A stretch of DNA of 64,000 nt from Atlantibacter sp. RC6 (GTDB lineage Bacteria > Pseudomonadota > Gammaproteobacteria > Enterobacterales > Enterobacteriaceae): positions 248,001-312,000 of the forward strand of contig NZ_JACHZE010000005.1 of assembly GCF_014193285.1 (NCBI RefSeq). The letters run 5' to 3'. Position 1 is the stretch's first letter. Each line of letters opens with the position of its first letter. Below the pieces are notes generated by a model that worked only from the letters and a program-made list of their open reading frames with translations, did not search any database and was not told the DNA's origin. The translations under genes and the position numbers were made by a program. Of the stretch, positions 28,137-47,419 are shown one piece after another.

Positions 28137-28987
28137 TAGCGTGCGTCCCTGGACAGCAGCGCCCACCACGCGTCGATAGTCGGCTTTTTCGCCAGCATCA
28201 CGAAGTCGATATCCGGATACGCCTGGCGCCAGCGCGAAGCCAGCGCCATCATGCGCACCGAATCCAGCCCGTAGTCGATCAGGTTTTCGTCATCTTCCGG
28301 CTCGTCGGATTCATCCAGCAATGGCAGCACCAGCGCGCGCAGATGTTGTTTACTTTGCGGCGTCGGCAGCAAATCTGCGGTCATCACCACGCGCCCGGCG
28401 CGGCCCGCGACGTATTTCAGCGCCATCATGTGCTCTTCGCGGCTGAAATCCGCCAGCGCATCGGCCACCATAAACGGCTGGATATCACGCATAAACGCAT
28501 CGGTGGCGGTGGTCATGCAGCCGATGTGGGCGTAAACACCGCAAATCAGCAGCTGGTCGCGGCCCGACTCTTTCAGCGCCTGCTCCAGCGGCGAACGGTG
28601 AAACGCGCTGTAACGCCACTTCACCAGCACCGTGTCGTCATTGTCAGGAGCCAGTGCCGCCACCACGCGCTGTTGTTCCGGGTGATTGTTCAGCCCCGGT
28701 CCCCACATATCGTTCAGCAGTGCGCGATCTTCCGGGCTCTGGTTCTGCGGCTGCGCGGTGTAATACACCGGAATGCCCTGCTGTTTGCAGTAGCGGCGCA
28801 GCGCGGCGATGTTGGCGATCACCTGGGCCATCATCGGGCAGTTCTCGCCCCAGAAATTGACGAAATAATCCTGCATATCATGGATTAACAGCGCGGCGCG
28901 CGCCGGTTCAAAAGCCCACTGCACTTTGTTGTCTGGAATATCTGCCGCGCCCGGCAGGCTGTACGCGTTAAGTTTAGGGATCGCCAC
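28136..28987 (-). CDS. entB: EntB, isochorismatase and aryl carrier protein
   Basis: 283 residues (E. coli 285). The N-terminal isochorismatase domain has the MQDYFVNFW and ICGVYAHIGCM motifs. The C-terminal carrier domain has S243 in DYGLDSVRMM for phosphopantetheine, attached by EntD. It hydrolyses isochorismate, then carries 2,3-dihydroxybenzoate to EntF. The gap to entE is 11 bp. Confidence 0.96.
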   Translation of the reverse strand: MAIPKLNAYSLPGAADIPDNKVQWAFEPARAALLIHDMQDYFVNFWGENCPMMAQVIANIAALRRYCKQQGIPVYYTAQPQNQSPEDRALLNDMWGPGLNNHPEQQRVVAALAPDNDDTVLVKWRYSAFHRSPLEQALKESGRDQLLICGVYAHIGCMTTATDAFMRDIQPFMVADALADFSREEHMMALKYVAGRAGRVVMTADLLPTPQSKQHLRALVLPLLDESDEPEDDENLIDYGLDSVRMMALASRWRQAYPDIDFVMLAKKPTIDAWWALLSRDAR

Positions 28988-28998
28988 GGTGTTCTCCT

Positions 28999-30612
28999 TT
29001 ATGATGCCGACTGGCGTTCCGCCAGCCGTTGACGCAACTGTTTTTTATCGACTTTGCCCACCGGCGTGAGCGGCAGTTCGGCCACGCTTTCCACCCGGTC
29101 CGGCAGTTTAAAATCGGCGACGCCGAGCTCGCGCAGGTAACGGCGGATCTCCACCGCTTTCAGCGCCCGGCGGGTGACCAGGAACGCGCAGCTCTTCTCG
29201 CCCATCAGGCTGTCTTCCATCGACACCAGCGCCGCCTGGATAATCGCCTCGTGGCGCAGCAGCAGGTTTTCGATCTCTTCGGCGGCGATCTTCTCACCGC
29301 CCCGGTTGATCTGATCTTTCTCTCGCCCCTGCACGGTGATGTAGCCGTCTTCGTCAATGGCGATCAGATCGCCGGAGCAGTAGAAGCCGTCGGCATCGAA
29401 CGCCTGGGCATTGTGCTCCGGGCTCTGGTAATAGCCCCGGAAGGTGTACGGGCCGCGCGTCATCAGCCGTCCAACCTGCCCGGCAGGCAGCGGGTCGCCA
29501 TTTTCATCTGCCACCCAGACTTCATCGTCCGGGCACATGGGGCGCCCTTGGGTAGTGAAAATACGCTCATCGCTGTCATCCAGGCGGGTGTAGTTCACCA
29601 GCCCTTCCGCCATGCCAAAAACCTGCTGCAACTGGCAGCCGATCTCAGCGGGAATGCGCGCCGCCAGCGAATTCGACAGGCGCGCGCCGCCGACCTGCAA
29701 TAGCCGCAGGGAAGCCAGTTGCGCGCGATCTTCGCCTTCCATCAGCGCCTGTAGCCACAGGCTGACCGCAGGCGGCACCAGCGCGGTGACGTTAATCTGA
29801 TGCCGGGCGATCAGCGGGAAGCAGTGGCTGGCGCTGGGATCATTAGCCAGCACCACCGTTCCGCCTGCCAGATACACCCCCAGCGCGCCCGGCGAACTCA
29901 TCGGGTAGTTGTGGGCCGCTGGCAGGGCGCACAGATAGCGGGTATCGGCAGCAAACCGACAGATTTCGTTACTGCGGCGGATGCTGTATTCGTAATCGTT
30001 ATGGGTGCGCGGAATCAGCTTCGGCGTGCCGGTACTGCCGCCGGAGAGCTGGAAAAAGGCCACTTCATCCGCCGGTGTCGGGGTGGCGATAAAGCCATCA
30101 GCCGGTTCGTCGAGTGGCCGCGTCAGGCTTAGCTCGCCGCCATCGCGGTTAAGGAAAACGTGGCGGATTGACGGGTTCGCTTCACGCAGTTGCGCCAGAT
30201 AATCATCGCTGGCGAAGAGCCCGTGCGCGCGATCGGCAATTAACAGCGCCGGTTCGATTTGCCGGGCGTAGGCTTCCAGCTCGGTGCGCTGGTGGCTGAA
30301 CAGGGCATTCACCGGCGCGACGCCGATTTTTAGCAGGGCAAAAAAGACGATATAAAACTCGGCCACATTGCCCAACTGCACCAGCGCGGTTTCGCCACGG
30401 CGTAAACCGCGCCGCGACAGCGCTGCCGCCAGGCGGTTTGCGGCCTGGTTAAGCGCACGGTAACTGAGTGCGCGCTCGCCGTCGATCAGCGCCACCGCGT
30501 CGTTGTCGGCGTGGCGCTGCAAAATGTCGCTCAGCGGCAAATCGAGCCAGTAGCCCTTCTCGCGGTAGCGAGCGGCGAAATCATCCGGCCAACGGGTATA
30601 GGGAATAATCAT
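28999..30612 (-). CDS. entE: EntE, 2,3-dihydroxybenzoate-AMP ligase
   Basis: A 537-residue adenylating enzyme (E. coli 536) with the core P-loop [27 protein letters not shown], and the C-terminal lysine motif in [14 protein letters not shown]. It activates 2,3-dihydroxybenzoate with ATP and loads it on EntB. It overlaps entC by 4 bp (ATGA). Confidence 0.97.
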   Translation of the reverse strand: MIIPYTRWPDDFAARYREKGYWLDLPLSDILQRHADNDAVALIDGERALSYRALNQAANRLAAALSRRGLRRGETALVQLGNVAEFYIVFFALLKIGVAPVNALFSHQRTELEAYARQIEPALLIADRAHGLFASDDYLAQLREANPSIRHVFLNRDGGELSLTRPLDEPADGFIATPTPADEVAFFQLSGGSTGTPKLIPRTHNDYEYSIRRSNEICRFAADTRYLCALPAAHNYPMSSPGALGVYLAGGTVVLANDPSASHCFPLIARHQINVTALVPPAVSLWLQALMEGEDRAQLASLRLLQVGGARLSNSLAARIPAEIGCQLQQVFGMAEGLVNYTRLDDSDERIFTTQGRPMCPDDEVWVADENGDPLPAGQVGRLMTRGPYTFRGYYQSPEHNAQAFDADGFYCSGDLIAIDEDGYITVQGREKDQINRGGEKIAAEEIENLLLRHEAIIQAALVSMEDSLMGEKSCAFLVTRRALKAVEIRRYLRELGVADFKLPDRVESVAELPLTPVGKVDKKQLRQRLAERQSAS

Positions 30613-31799
30613 GACGCGCTCCTGTCGTTCAGGCCAAATACGTTGAGCATGGTGGAGAGCTTGACGCCCGTTTCATGCCATTCCGATTCCGCCACCGACG
30701 CCGGGACGATCCCCGCGCCAGCGAAACAGCGGATCTGCTTATCGTTTAACCGCGCACAGCGGATCGCCACCACCCACTCGCCGTTGCCTTCGTCATCGCA
30801 CCAGCCGACGATCCCGCCAAACAGCTCGCGATCGAACGGCTCCAGCTCGGCGATCAGTTGACGGGCGACGGTATGCGGGAAGCCGCTCAACGCGGGCGTC
30901 GGATGCAGCAAGCAGGCCAGCGACAGCGCATTTTCCTGTTCGGCGCAGGTTTCGCCAGTGATGGCGGTCGCCAGATGCCACAGCGTCGGGGTCGTGATGA
31001 GTTCGGGCGTTTCCGGCACCCGCAGGCGTTGGCTGCGGCCATGAAGGATCTGGCGCATCGCCTGAGTGACCAACTGGTGTTCATGGCGATCTTTACTGGA
31101 ATTGAGTAGGCGATCCCCCACCCGCTTATCTTCGGTGCTGTCAGGGTGACGGCGCGCGGACCCTGCCAGCGGCAGCGAGTAAAACTGGTTTTGCTGTTTA
31201 CGCAGTAGCAGCTCCGGGCTGGCGCCGATTAGCGCACTGCCGTCTGCCAGCGGAACGTGAAAGTTGTAGCTGGCGGGGTTAAGCGCCACCAGCCGGTTCA
31301 GCAGTTGATTGCGATCAGGCGCGTCAGCGGTGGTGATATCAATCAGCCGCGACAGCACCACTTTGCTGACTTTGGGCGTGGCGGTCAGCGCGGCGGCGCG
31401 CTCCACCATGGTCATGAACTGAGGTTTTTCCGGGATAGCCTGTTGCGCCGTCAGCCGTAGTTGCGGCGGCGCGGCGGTACGCGCACGGGCTAACATCGCG
31501 CGGCGGGAAAACGCCTGATAGTCGCGCGGTACAAACAGTGCCGAGGGTTTACGGGTATCAAACGGGATTGCGCCGACGACAATCGGCCTTGAACAGCCGC
31601 TCTCACGGGCGGCGGCGAAGGTGGCGCGCAGCTGCTGCTGGAATTCGCCGTTAAGATCTTCGCCATCAGCGGCCGGTGTGGTCAGCCGGGACAGGCAGCC
31701 GGATGTCACCAGATTGCGATGCGGCGACATAAAGAAAAAGCTGTCAGATGAAAGGGTGACAGCGTGCTGTTGGGATTCCTCTGCCAAAGACGCCTCCAT
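30609..31799 (-). CDS. entC: EntC, isochorismate synthase
   Basis: A 396-residue chorismate-utilising enzyme with conserved [37 protein letters not shown] and GGIVGWCD. It converts chorismate to isochorismate, the first committed step of enterobactin synthesis. The start at 31799 is chosen over one four codons upstream because GGAGG lies 5 bases before it. It is the first gene of entCEBAH and divergent from fepB, with Fur boxes between. Confidence 0.96.
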   Translation of the reverse strand: MEASLAEESQQHAVTLSSDSFFFMSPHRNLVTSGCLSRLTTPAADGEDLNGEFQQQLRATFAAARESGCSRPIVVGAIPFDTRKPSALFVPRDYQAFSRRAMLARARTAAPPQLRLTAQQAIPEKPQFMTMVERAAALTATPKVSKVVLSRLIDITTADAPDRNQLLNRLVALNPASYNFHVPLADGSALIGASPELLLRKQQNQFYSLPLAGSARRHPDSTEDKRVGDRLLNSSKDRHEHQLVTQAMRQILHGRSQRLRVPETPELITTPTLWHLATAITGETCAEQENALSLACLLHPTPALSGFPHTVARQLIAELEPFDRELFGGIVGWCDDEGNGEWVVAIRCARLNDKQIRCFAGAGIVPASVAESEWHETGVKLSTMLNVFGLNDRSAS

Positions 31800-31828
31800 A
31801 CGCTCCTCCATAGAATGATAAGGTGTTT

Positions 31829-31847
31829 AATAATTATTATCATTTGC
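31829..31847. promoter_or_regulatory. Fur box at the entC side of the fepB-entC region
   Basis: AATAATTATTATCATTTGC matches the 19-bp Fur consensus at 14 of 19 positions. It lies 30 bp upstream of the entC start. Confidence 0.75.
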
Positions 31848-31965
31848 GTTTGGTGGCGTAACCTAAGGGCAAAGCGCCTGATTGTCAATGCAGCGCGAGC
31901 GATTTCGGGCATAAAGCCAGCGGCAATTGTTGTTCACAACGCTTGCAACCGGACCGGGCAATGTT

Positions 31966-31984
31966 GAAAATGAGAAGCATTACT
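31966..31984. promoter_or_regulatory. Fur box at the fepB side of the fepB-entC region
   Basis: GAAAATGAGAAGCATTACT matches the Fur consensus at 14 of 19 positions. It ends 11 bp before the fepB start used here. Confidence 0.65.
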
Positions 31985-31994
31985 AACCCTTGAC

Positions 31995-32966
31995 GTGGGA
32001 CTTTACGCCGTGAAATCACGCTTCACCTTTGGGCTGCTGCTCTCCCTGCTCGCTTTCGGATTTTCCTCACTTACCCATGCCGCCGACTGGCCGCGCCAGA
32101 TCCAGGACAGCCGGGGCACGCACACGCTTGAGCAGATGCCCCAGCGCATTGTCTCCACCAGCGTCACGCTGACCGGCTCGCTGCTGGCGATTGACGCGCC
32201 GGTGGTCGCCAGCGGCGCGACTTCGCCAGGCAACCGGGTGGCGGATGCCCAGGGCTTTCTGAAACAGTGGGGCGAAGTGGCGAAGCAGCGTAACGTGCAG
32301 CGGCTGTATATCGGCGAAGCCAATGCCGAAGCGGTAGCGGCGCAGATGCCGGACCTGATTTTGATCAGCGCCACCGGCGGCGATTCGGCGATTACCCTTT
32401 ACGATCAGCTCTCCGCCATCGCGCCGACGTTAATTATCAATTACGACGATAAAAGCTGGCAGCAGCTGTTAACCCAGCTCGGTGAAATCACCGGCCACGA
32501 AAAACAGGCCGCTGAGCGTATCGCCAGTTTCGATAAGCAATTAGCCGAAGCCAAAGCGCAGATCACCCTGCCGCCGCAGCCCGTGAGCGCGCTGGTGTAC
32601 AACCCGGCGGCGCACGGCGCGAATCTCTGGACGCCGGAATCGGCGCAGGGGAAATTGTTGCAGCAGCTCGGTTTTACCCAGGCCGCCCTGCCCGCTAATC
32701 TGCAAACCAGTCAGTCGCAGGGCAAACGCCATGACATCATTCAGCTTGGCGGCGAAAATCTGGCGGCGGGATTAAATGGCGAGACGCTGTTTCTGTTCGC
32801 CGGGGATGAGCGGGACGCCAAAGCGCTGGCGGATAATCCGCTGTTAAAACATCTACCCGCGGTACAGCAACATCGCGTCTACCCGCTGGGCACCGAAACT
32901 TTCCGTCTCGATTACTACAGCGCCAGCCAGTTGTTGACCCGGCTGACGCAGCTGTTTAAATCATGA
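31995..32966 (+). CDS. fepB: FepB, periplasmic ferric-enterobactin binding protein
   Basis: About 323 residues. The signal peptide ends THAADWP; it is followed by a class III solute-binding domain ([47 protein letters not shown]). It passes ferric enterobactin from FepA to the FepDGC transporter. A GTG at 31995 opens the frame and a second GTG at 32010 would also give a good signal peptide; neither has a strong ribosome site. Its 3' end overlaps the convergent entS by 6 bp. Confidence 0.94.
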   Translation: MGLYAVKSRFTFGLLLSLLAFGFSSLTHAADWPRQIQDSRGTHTLEQMPQRIVSTSVTLTGSLLAIDAPVVASGATSPGNRVADAQGFLKQWGEVAKQRNVQRLYIGEANAEAVAAQMPDLILISATGGDSAITLYDQLSAIAPTLIINYDDKSWQQLLTQLGEITGHEKQAAERIASFDKQLAEAKAQITLPPQPVSALVYNPAAHGANLWTPESAQGKLLQQLGFTQAALPANLQTSQSQGKRHDIIQLGGENLAAGLNGETLFLFAGDERDAKALADNPLLKHLPAVQQHRVYPLGTETFRLDYYSASQLLTRLTQLFKS

Positions 32967-34208
32967 TGACTGCGCCGCTTGCGGCGCAGGTTGACGGAAG
33001 CGGCGCAGTTCGTTGAGCAACAGCGCCAGCAGCACCCCCATCACCGCCAGCCCCAGACCGCTGACGCTCGCCGAGGCGGCAGGGGTTAACAGCGTCCCGA
33101 ACGCCCCCAGCAGCGCCGCGCCGATGGCATCGCCGGTCACGTTCTGCGCCGTCCACAGCCCGTTGATGCGCCCCAGCATGTCGTCCGGCGTTTGGGTCTG
33201 GATCAGGGTGTACTGTAATAGCGAACTGATGGCGCTGAGATAGCCGAACAGCGCCAGGCACACCACCGCCAGCCCCCACAGCGGCATCACGCCAAACGCG
33301 CCCACCGCCAGGAAGGCGGCAACCGTGGTCGCCAGCATGACTCTGCCCGGCATCGCACTATGGGCGATGCGCCCGCTGGTCAGCGCTCCCAGCGCCGCGC
33401 CGAGCGGAACGGCGGCATATAAAAACCCAATCTGGCTGGCGGACATCTGCCAGTGATTGGCCAGCGCCGGATACAGCACCCGCACCGCGCTCGCCATGGT
33501 CAATAACGCGCCCACCAGCGCCACGCCGCCGATCAATGGGTTACTCAGCAGAAAACGCAACGCCTGCAACAGTGCGCGCAGCGGGTGTTCGCGCTGCATC
33601 TGCGGCGCGGACATACGCGGCAGGCTGAATAGCGGGATGAGCGTGATAAAGGTGCCCATCGCCGCCAGACCAAAGTTCCACGCTACGCCGCCGCTCGCCA
33701 GCAGCAGCCCGCCCAGCATCGGGGCGATGACCGAACCCAGCCGCACCGTCAGCATGGTGATCGCCCCCGCCTGCATCACGTTCTCGCGCCCGACCAGCCC
33801 CGGCGTGGCGGCCAACAGCGCCGTGACGCCAATCGCGCCGAAAAAGCCGTCCCACAATCCCAGCAAATAAATCGCCATTAACGAAGGTTCCGGCAGCAGG
33901 GTGTTGATAAACAGCCCGATAAACCCGACGCCGCAGGTGGAGCGGGCAATCAGGATCAGCCGCTTACGTTCGTGGCGGTCCGCCAGCACGCCGCCGGAAA
34001 TCAATCCGATAAACATCGCCCCGCCGGTCAGGGTGACCGCCAGCCCCACCAGCCACGGCGAGCCGGTCAGCGTTTGGATCTGCACCGGCACGGCCACACC
34101 CAGTAGCCCCAGAGAAACAATGGAAATAAAGCGCGCCAGAAACACCGCCCGGAAAGCCGGGTTAGTTTTCAGCAGGGAAAGATTTAGCAACAGCGAATGT
34201 TGGTTCAT
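32961..34208 (-). CDS. entS: EntS, enterobactin exporter (MFS)
   Basis: A 415-residue major facilitator protein (E. coli 416) with 12 hydrophobic helices. The N-terminus [20 protein letters not shown] and the loop [13 protein letters not shown] are typical of EntS. It exports enterobactin across the inner membrane. It is divergent from fepD, with a shared Fur box. Confidence 0.95.
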   Translation of the reverse strand: MNQHSLLLNLSLLKTNPAFRAVFLARFISIVSLGLLGVAVPVQIQTLTGSPWLVGLAVTLTGGAMFIGLISGGVLADRHERKRLILIARSTCGVGFIGLFINTLLPEPSLMAIYLLGLWDGFFGAIGVTALLAATPGLVGRENVMQAGAITMLTVRLGSVIAPMLGGLLLASGGVAWNFGLAAMGTFITLIPLFSLPRMSAPQMQREHPLRALLQALRFLLSNPLIGGVALVGALLTMASAVRVLYPALANHWQMSASQIGFLYAAVPLGAALGALTSGRIAHSAMPGRVMLATTVAAFLAVGAFGVMPLWGLAVVCLALFGYLSAISSLLQYTLIQTQTPDDMLGRINGLWTAQNVTGDAIGAALLGAFGTLLTPAASASVSGLGLAVMGVLLALLLNELRRFRQPAPQAAQSS

Positions 34209-34281
34209 TACATGGCCTTAGAGCGGAATTTTTTCTTACCGAATCACGGGGGCGTCATGCTAACATAGCCCCAATAAGAGT

Positions 34282-34300
34282 GATAATAACTATCATTACC
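34282..34300. promoter_or_regulatory. Fur box between entS and fepD
   Basis: GATAATAACTATCATTACC matches the Fur consensus at 15 of 19 positions. It lies in the 110-bp divergent promoter region of entS and fepD. Confidence 0.8.
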
Positions 34301-34318
34301 AATTGTGGAATATTTGTG

Positions 34319-35326
34319 ATGTCGCTTTTCCGGTTACCAGGGCGCACGGCTGCGCTGTTGGGCCTGCTCATTTTGCTGCTGCTGATGGCGGCGTTAAGCC
34401 TGTCGATTGGCGCGAAGCCCATTGAATTCTCCGTTGTGCTGGACGCGCTAAGCGGCCAGTGTCAAAGCCCCGACTGCACCATCGTGCGCGATGTGCGCCT
34501 CCCCCGCACCCTGGCGGGATTACTGGCGGGCTGCGCGCTGGGCGTGTCGGGCGCGCTAATGCAAACGCTGACCCGCAATCCCCTCGCCGACCCCGGCCTG
34601 CTGGGCGTTAACTCGGGTGCCAGCTTCGCCATCGTGGTGGGCACCGCACTGTTAGGCCTCTCCTCCCCAATGATGCTGTTGGCCCTTGCCTTTGGCGGCG
34701 CGATGGCGGCGTCGCTGGTCGTCGCCTTTACCGGCAGCGCAGGCGGCGGGCAGCTTAGCCCGGTGCGCCTGACGCTGGCGGGCGTGGCGCTGGCGGCGGT
34801 GCTGGAAGGGCTGTCCAGCGGGATCGCGCTGTTAAACCCGGTGGTGTATGACCAGTTGCGTTTCTGGCAGTCTGGCTCGCTGGATATCCGCACCCTGATG
34901 ACCCTGAAAGTGGTGCTGGCCCCGGTGCTGGCTGGCCTGTTAATCGCCCTGCTGCTGGCCAGGCCGTTAAACAGCCTGAGTATGGGCAGCGATACCGCCA
35001 CCGCGCTGGGCAGCCGCGTCGCCCGCACCCAACTGTTCGGCCTGGTGGCGATAACCCTGCTGTGCGGCAGCGCCACCGCGTTAGTCGGCCCGATCGCCTT
35101 TATAGGTCTGATGATGCCGCACCTGTCGCGCTGGCTGGTGGGGCAGAATCACCGCTGGTCACTGCCCGCCACGCTGCTGGCGACGCCGCTGTTATTGTTG
35201 CTGGCGGATATTATTGGCCGCGTCATCGTACCGGGCGAAATTCGTGTCTCGGTGGTCAGCGCCTTTATCGGCGCGCCGGTGCTGATTTATCTGGTGCGCC
35301 GTCGGCGTAATGGAGTGACGCTATGA
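34319..35326 (+). CDS. fepD: FepD, ferric-enterobactin ABC permease
   Basis: A 335-residue FecCD-type permease with about nine to ten helices. Family marks are RLPRTLAGLLAGCALGVSGA, TRNPLADPGLLGVNSGA and FIGLMMPHLSRWLVG (the ATPase-contact loop). With FepG it forms the inner-membrane channel. The start at 34319 (MSLFRLPGR) is used; the frame is open 13 codons upstream, into the Fur box. It overlaps fepG by 4 bp. Confidence 0.95.
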   Translation: MSLFRLPGRTAALLGLLILLLLMAALSLSIGAKPIEFSVVLDALSGQCQSPDCTIVRDVRLPRTLAGLLAGCALGVSGALMQTLTRNPLADPGLLGVNSGASFAIVVGTALLGLSSPMMLLALAFGGAMAASLVVAFTGSAGGGQLSPVRLTLAGVALAAVLEGLSSGIALLNPVVYDQLRFWQSGSLDIRTLMTLKVVLAPVLAGLLIALLLARPLNSLSMGSDTATALGSRVARTQLFGLVAITLLCGSATALVGPIAFIGLMMPHLSRWLVGQNHRWSLPATLLATPLLLLLADIIGRVIVPGEIRVSVVSAFIGAPVLIYLVRRRRNGVTL

Positions 35327-36312
35327 GCCTCTCCCCTCGCCTGTTGATCGTGCTGGCGCTGTTTTGCCTGGTGGCCGCGGCGATGTCAGTCTGGAGTTTA
35401 TCCAGCGGTGCTCTGCCGCTTTCCGCCTCGCAGGTGATTAGTGCGCTGCTGGGCGACGGCCCGCGCCAGATCGCGTTAGTGGTCGTGGAATGGCGATTGC
35501 CGCGGGTCTTAATGGCGCTGGTGATTGGCGCGGCGCTGGGCGTCAGCGGCGCAATCTTCCAGTCCCTGATGCGCAACCCGCTGGGCAGCCCGGACGTGAT
35601 GGGCTTTAACATGGGCGCGTGGAGCGGAGTACTGATCGCCATGGTGCTGTTCGGCCAGAGCTTAAGCGCCATCACCCTGGCGGCGCTCGGCGGCGGCATC
35701 GTGACCTCGCTGCTGGTGTGGGCGCTGGCCTGGCGCAACGGCATCGACACCTTCCGGCTGATTATTATCGGCATCGGTATGCGCGCCATGCTGGTGGCGT
35801 TCAATACCTGGCTGCTGTTGCAGGCGTCGCTGGAGACCGCGTTGTCTGCCGAGATGTGGAATGCCGGGTCGCTTAACGGCCTGACCTGGAGCAAAACCTT
35901 CCCGGCGGTGCCGCTGATTGCTATCGCCATGCTGGCGGCAGCCCTGCTGGTGCGCCGGATGCGGCTGCTGGAGATGGGCGACGACAGCGCCTGCGCGCTG
36001 GGCGTGGCGGTGGAACGTTCGCGTTTGCTACTGATGCTCACCGCCGTAACGCTCACCGCCGCCGCCACCGCGCTGGCGGGCCCGATTTCATTTATCGCGC
36101 TGGTCGCGCCGCATATCGCCCGGCGCTTAAGCCTGACCTCGCGCTTTGGCTTATTGCAGTCGGCGCTGTGCGGCGGCACCCTGTTACTGGCTGCTGATTT
36201 ATGCGCCCAGCGTCTGTTTACCCCCTACCAGCTTCCCGTGGGCGTTGTCACCGTCAGTATCGGCGGTATTTATCTTATCGCCTTGTTGATTCAGGAGTCC
36301 CGTAAGAGATGA
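35323..36312 (+). CDS. fepG: FepG, ferric-enterobactin ABC permease
   Basis: A 329-residue FecCD-family permease (E. coli 330). It shows RLPRVLMALVIGAALGVSGA, MRNPLGSPDVMGFNMGA and FIALVAPHIARRL. It is the partner of FepD in the heterodimeric inner-membrane channel. It overlaps both fepD and fepC by 4 bp, so the three are translationally coupled. Confidence 0.95.
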   Translation: MSLSPRLLIVLALFCLVAAAMSVWSLSSGALPLSASQVISALLGDGPRQIALVVVEWRLPRVLMALVIGAALGVSGAIFQSLMRNPLGSPDVMGFNMGAWSGVLIAMVLFGQSLSAITLAALGGGIVTSLLVWALAWRNGIDTFRLIIIGIGMRAMLVAFNTWLLLQASLETALSAEMWNAGSLNGLTWSKTFPAVPLIAIAMLAAALLVRRMRLLEMGDDSACALGVAVERSRLLLMLTAVTLTAAATALAGPISFIALVAPHIARRLSLTSRFGLLQSALCGGTLLLAADLCAQRLFTPYQLPVGVVTVSIGGIYLIALLIQESRKR

Positions 36313-37100
36313 TCCCGTCCCGCCTGCATGGCGCAACACTGACGCTCGGCTATGGCAAAAAAATCATTGCCGAGTCGCTTAATGTATCGATCCCCGATGG
36401 CAAATTTACCGCCATTATCGGCCCGAACGGCTGCGGCAAATCGACGCTGCTGCGCACCTTAAGCCGCCTGATGAAGCCGCTGAACGGCCAGGTGTGGCTC
36501 GACGGCGAGCAAATCGAACGCTACGCCACCAAAGACGTGGCGCGGCGCATTGGCTTACTGGCGCAAAACGCCAGCGCCCCCGGCGATATTACGGTGCAGG
36601 AACTGGTAAGCCGTGGCCGTTACCCACACCAGCCGCTGTTTACCCGCTGGCGCGAAGAGGACCAGCGCGCCGTAAGCCGCGCCATGCAGGCCACCGGTAT
36701 TGAAGCCCTCGCCAGCCAGAGCGTAGATACCCTGTCCGGCGGCCAGCGCCAGCGCGCCTGGATCGCCATGGTGCTGGCGCAGGAAACCTCGATTCTGCTG
36801 CTGGATGAACCCACCACCTGGCTGGACATCAGCCATCAAATCGATCTGCTGGAACTGTTGAGCGCGCTGAATAAAGAGCAGGGTTTTACCCTGGCGGCGG
36901 TACTGCACGATCTCAACCAGGCGTGCCGCTATGCGAATCATATTATCGCGCTGCGCGAAGGAGTGATTGTGGCGCAAGGCGATCCGAAAGAGATTGTCAC
37001 GGCGGATCTGATCGAACGCATCTACGGGATGCGCTGCATGATTATTGACGATCCGGTGGCGGGCACGCCGCTGGTGGTGCCGCTGGGACGGCGCGCATAA
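36309..37100 (+). CDS. fepC: FepC, ferric-enterobactin ABC ATPase
   Basis: A 263-residue ABC ATPase with Walker A GPNGCGKST (residues 38-46), signature LSGGQRQRAW, Walker B SILLLDEPT and a following H-loop in AAVLHDLNQA. It powers FepDG. It is the last gene of fepDGC. In K-12 fepE and entF follow; here ygjH and the ebg block come next. Confidence 0.96.
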   Translation: MIPSRLHGATLTLGYGKKIIAESLNVSIPDGKFTAIIGPNGCGKSTLLRTLSRLMKPLNGQVWLDGEQIERYATKDVARRIGLLAQNASAPGDITVQELVSRGRYPHQPLFTRWREEDQRAVSRAMQATGIEALASQSVDTLSGGQRQRAWIAMVLAQETSILLLDEPTTWLDISHQIDLLELLSALNKEQGFTLAAVLHDLNQACRYANHIIALREGVIVAQGDPKEIVTADLIERIYGMRCMIIDDPVAGTPLVVPLGRRA

Positions 37101-37135
37101 ATTGCTTTGGCCCTCCGGGTACAGAGGGCCCTATA

Positions 37136-37477
<342 letters not shown>

Positions 37478-37497
37478 TTAGTAAAAATTTAGTAAAA
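37478..37497. promoter_or_regulatory. Tandem EbgR-like half-sites upstream of ygjH
   Basis: TTAGTAAAA occurs twice in direct orientation, at 37478 and 37489, 11 bp (one helical turn) apart. The same half-site forms the perfect palindrome before ebgA. It overlaps the ribosome site of ygjH. Confidence 0.5.
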
Positions 37498-37579
37498 TAT
37501 ACCAGCATAATTTCCCCAACCCGCGATTTGCCGGTAAAAGTGTTAATCCGATCACGGTTTCAATTGCCCTGCGGTGATG

Positions 37580-37597
37580 AATAACCGCACGGTTATT
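37580..37597. promoter_or_regulatory. Inverted repeat upstream of ebgR
   Basis: AATAACCG-CA-CGGTTATT, 79 bp before the ebgR start. It is an operator-like dyad different from the EbgR half-site. The bound protein, if any, is unknown. Confidence 0.35.
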
Positions 37598-37639
37598 TAC
37601 TGAAAACAGATGCAGGAATGGCGGCTTGCTTTACAATGA

Positions 37640-38659
<1,020 letters not shown>

Positions 38660-38669
38660 CCCCCCTTTC

Positions 38670-38698
38670 CCGCCGGAAAGCGTGCGCTTTTCCGGCGG
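38670..38698 (+). terminator. Probable ebgR terminator
   Basis: Stem CCGCCGGAAA / TTTCCGGCGG, 10 bp, with an eight- to nine-base loop. The following CTTTGCTGTT is only weakly T-rich. Confidence 0.6.
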
Positions 38699-38764
38699 CT
38701 TTGCTGTTCCCTCCGCAAACGCATTCTGTGATCGAGTTAAAGTAAATCATTCCTGACGGTTTTA

Positions 38765-38785
38765 TTTAGTAAAACTTTTACTAAA
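38765..38785. promoter_or_regulatory. EbgR operator in the ebgA promoter
   Basis: A perfect 21-bp inverted repeat around a central C: TTTAGTAAAA, C, TTTTACTAAA. It ends 37 bp before the ebgA start, where it would block transcription. A LacI-family repressor gene lies directly upstream. Confidence 0.85.
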
Positions 38786-38804
38786 ATACCAAGCAATAAC
38801 TTAG

Positions 38805-42361
<3,557 letters not shown>

Positions 42362-42378
42362 TGACGCGTTATGCAACG

Positions 42379-42395
42379 CCGGGGGTATCCCCCGG
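42379..42395 (+). repeat. Intercistronic hairpin between ebgC and ygjI
   Basis: CCGGGGG-TAT-CCCCCGG, a very stable small stem-loop 18 bp after ebgC and with no T run. It may stabilise the ebgAC mRNA or lower transcription into ygjIJK. Confidence 0.45.
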
Positions 42396-42455
42396 TTACA
42401 GCCCCTAACCGGGCTCTCTCTATCCTACAAACAACACAACCCCCTTCAGCAGTGA

Positions 42456-43916
<1,461 letters not shown>

Positions 43917-43938
43917 CGGGTTGTTTTCTAAAAAATAA

Positions 43939-47380
<3,442 letters not shown>

Positions 47381-47387
47381 CGCGTTA

Positions 47388-47411
47388 CCCTCTCCTCTTA
47401 CGGGGAGAGGG
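47388..47411. terminator. Hairpin between the convergent ygjK and entF
   Basis: CCCTCTCC / GGAGAGGG with an eight-base loop, 8 bp after ygjK and 9 bp before the entF end. It lacks a T run, so it may be a processing or blocking hairpin and not a true terminator. Confidence 0.45.
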
Positions 47412-47419
47412 ATACCGTT

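Noticed and set aside
37106-37130. Hairpin GGCCCTC / GAGGGCC after fepC as a terminator
   Set aside because: Short stem and no T run on either strand; not strong enough to list as a terminator.
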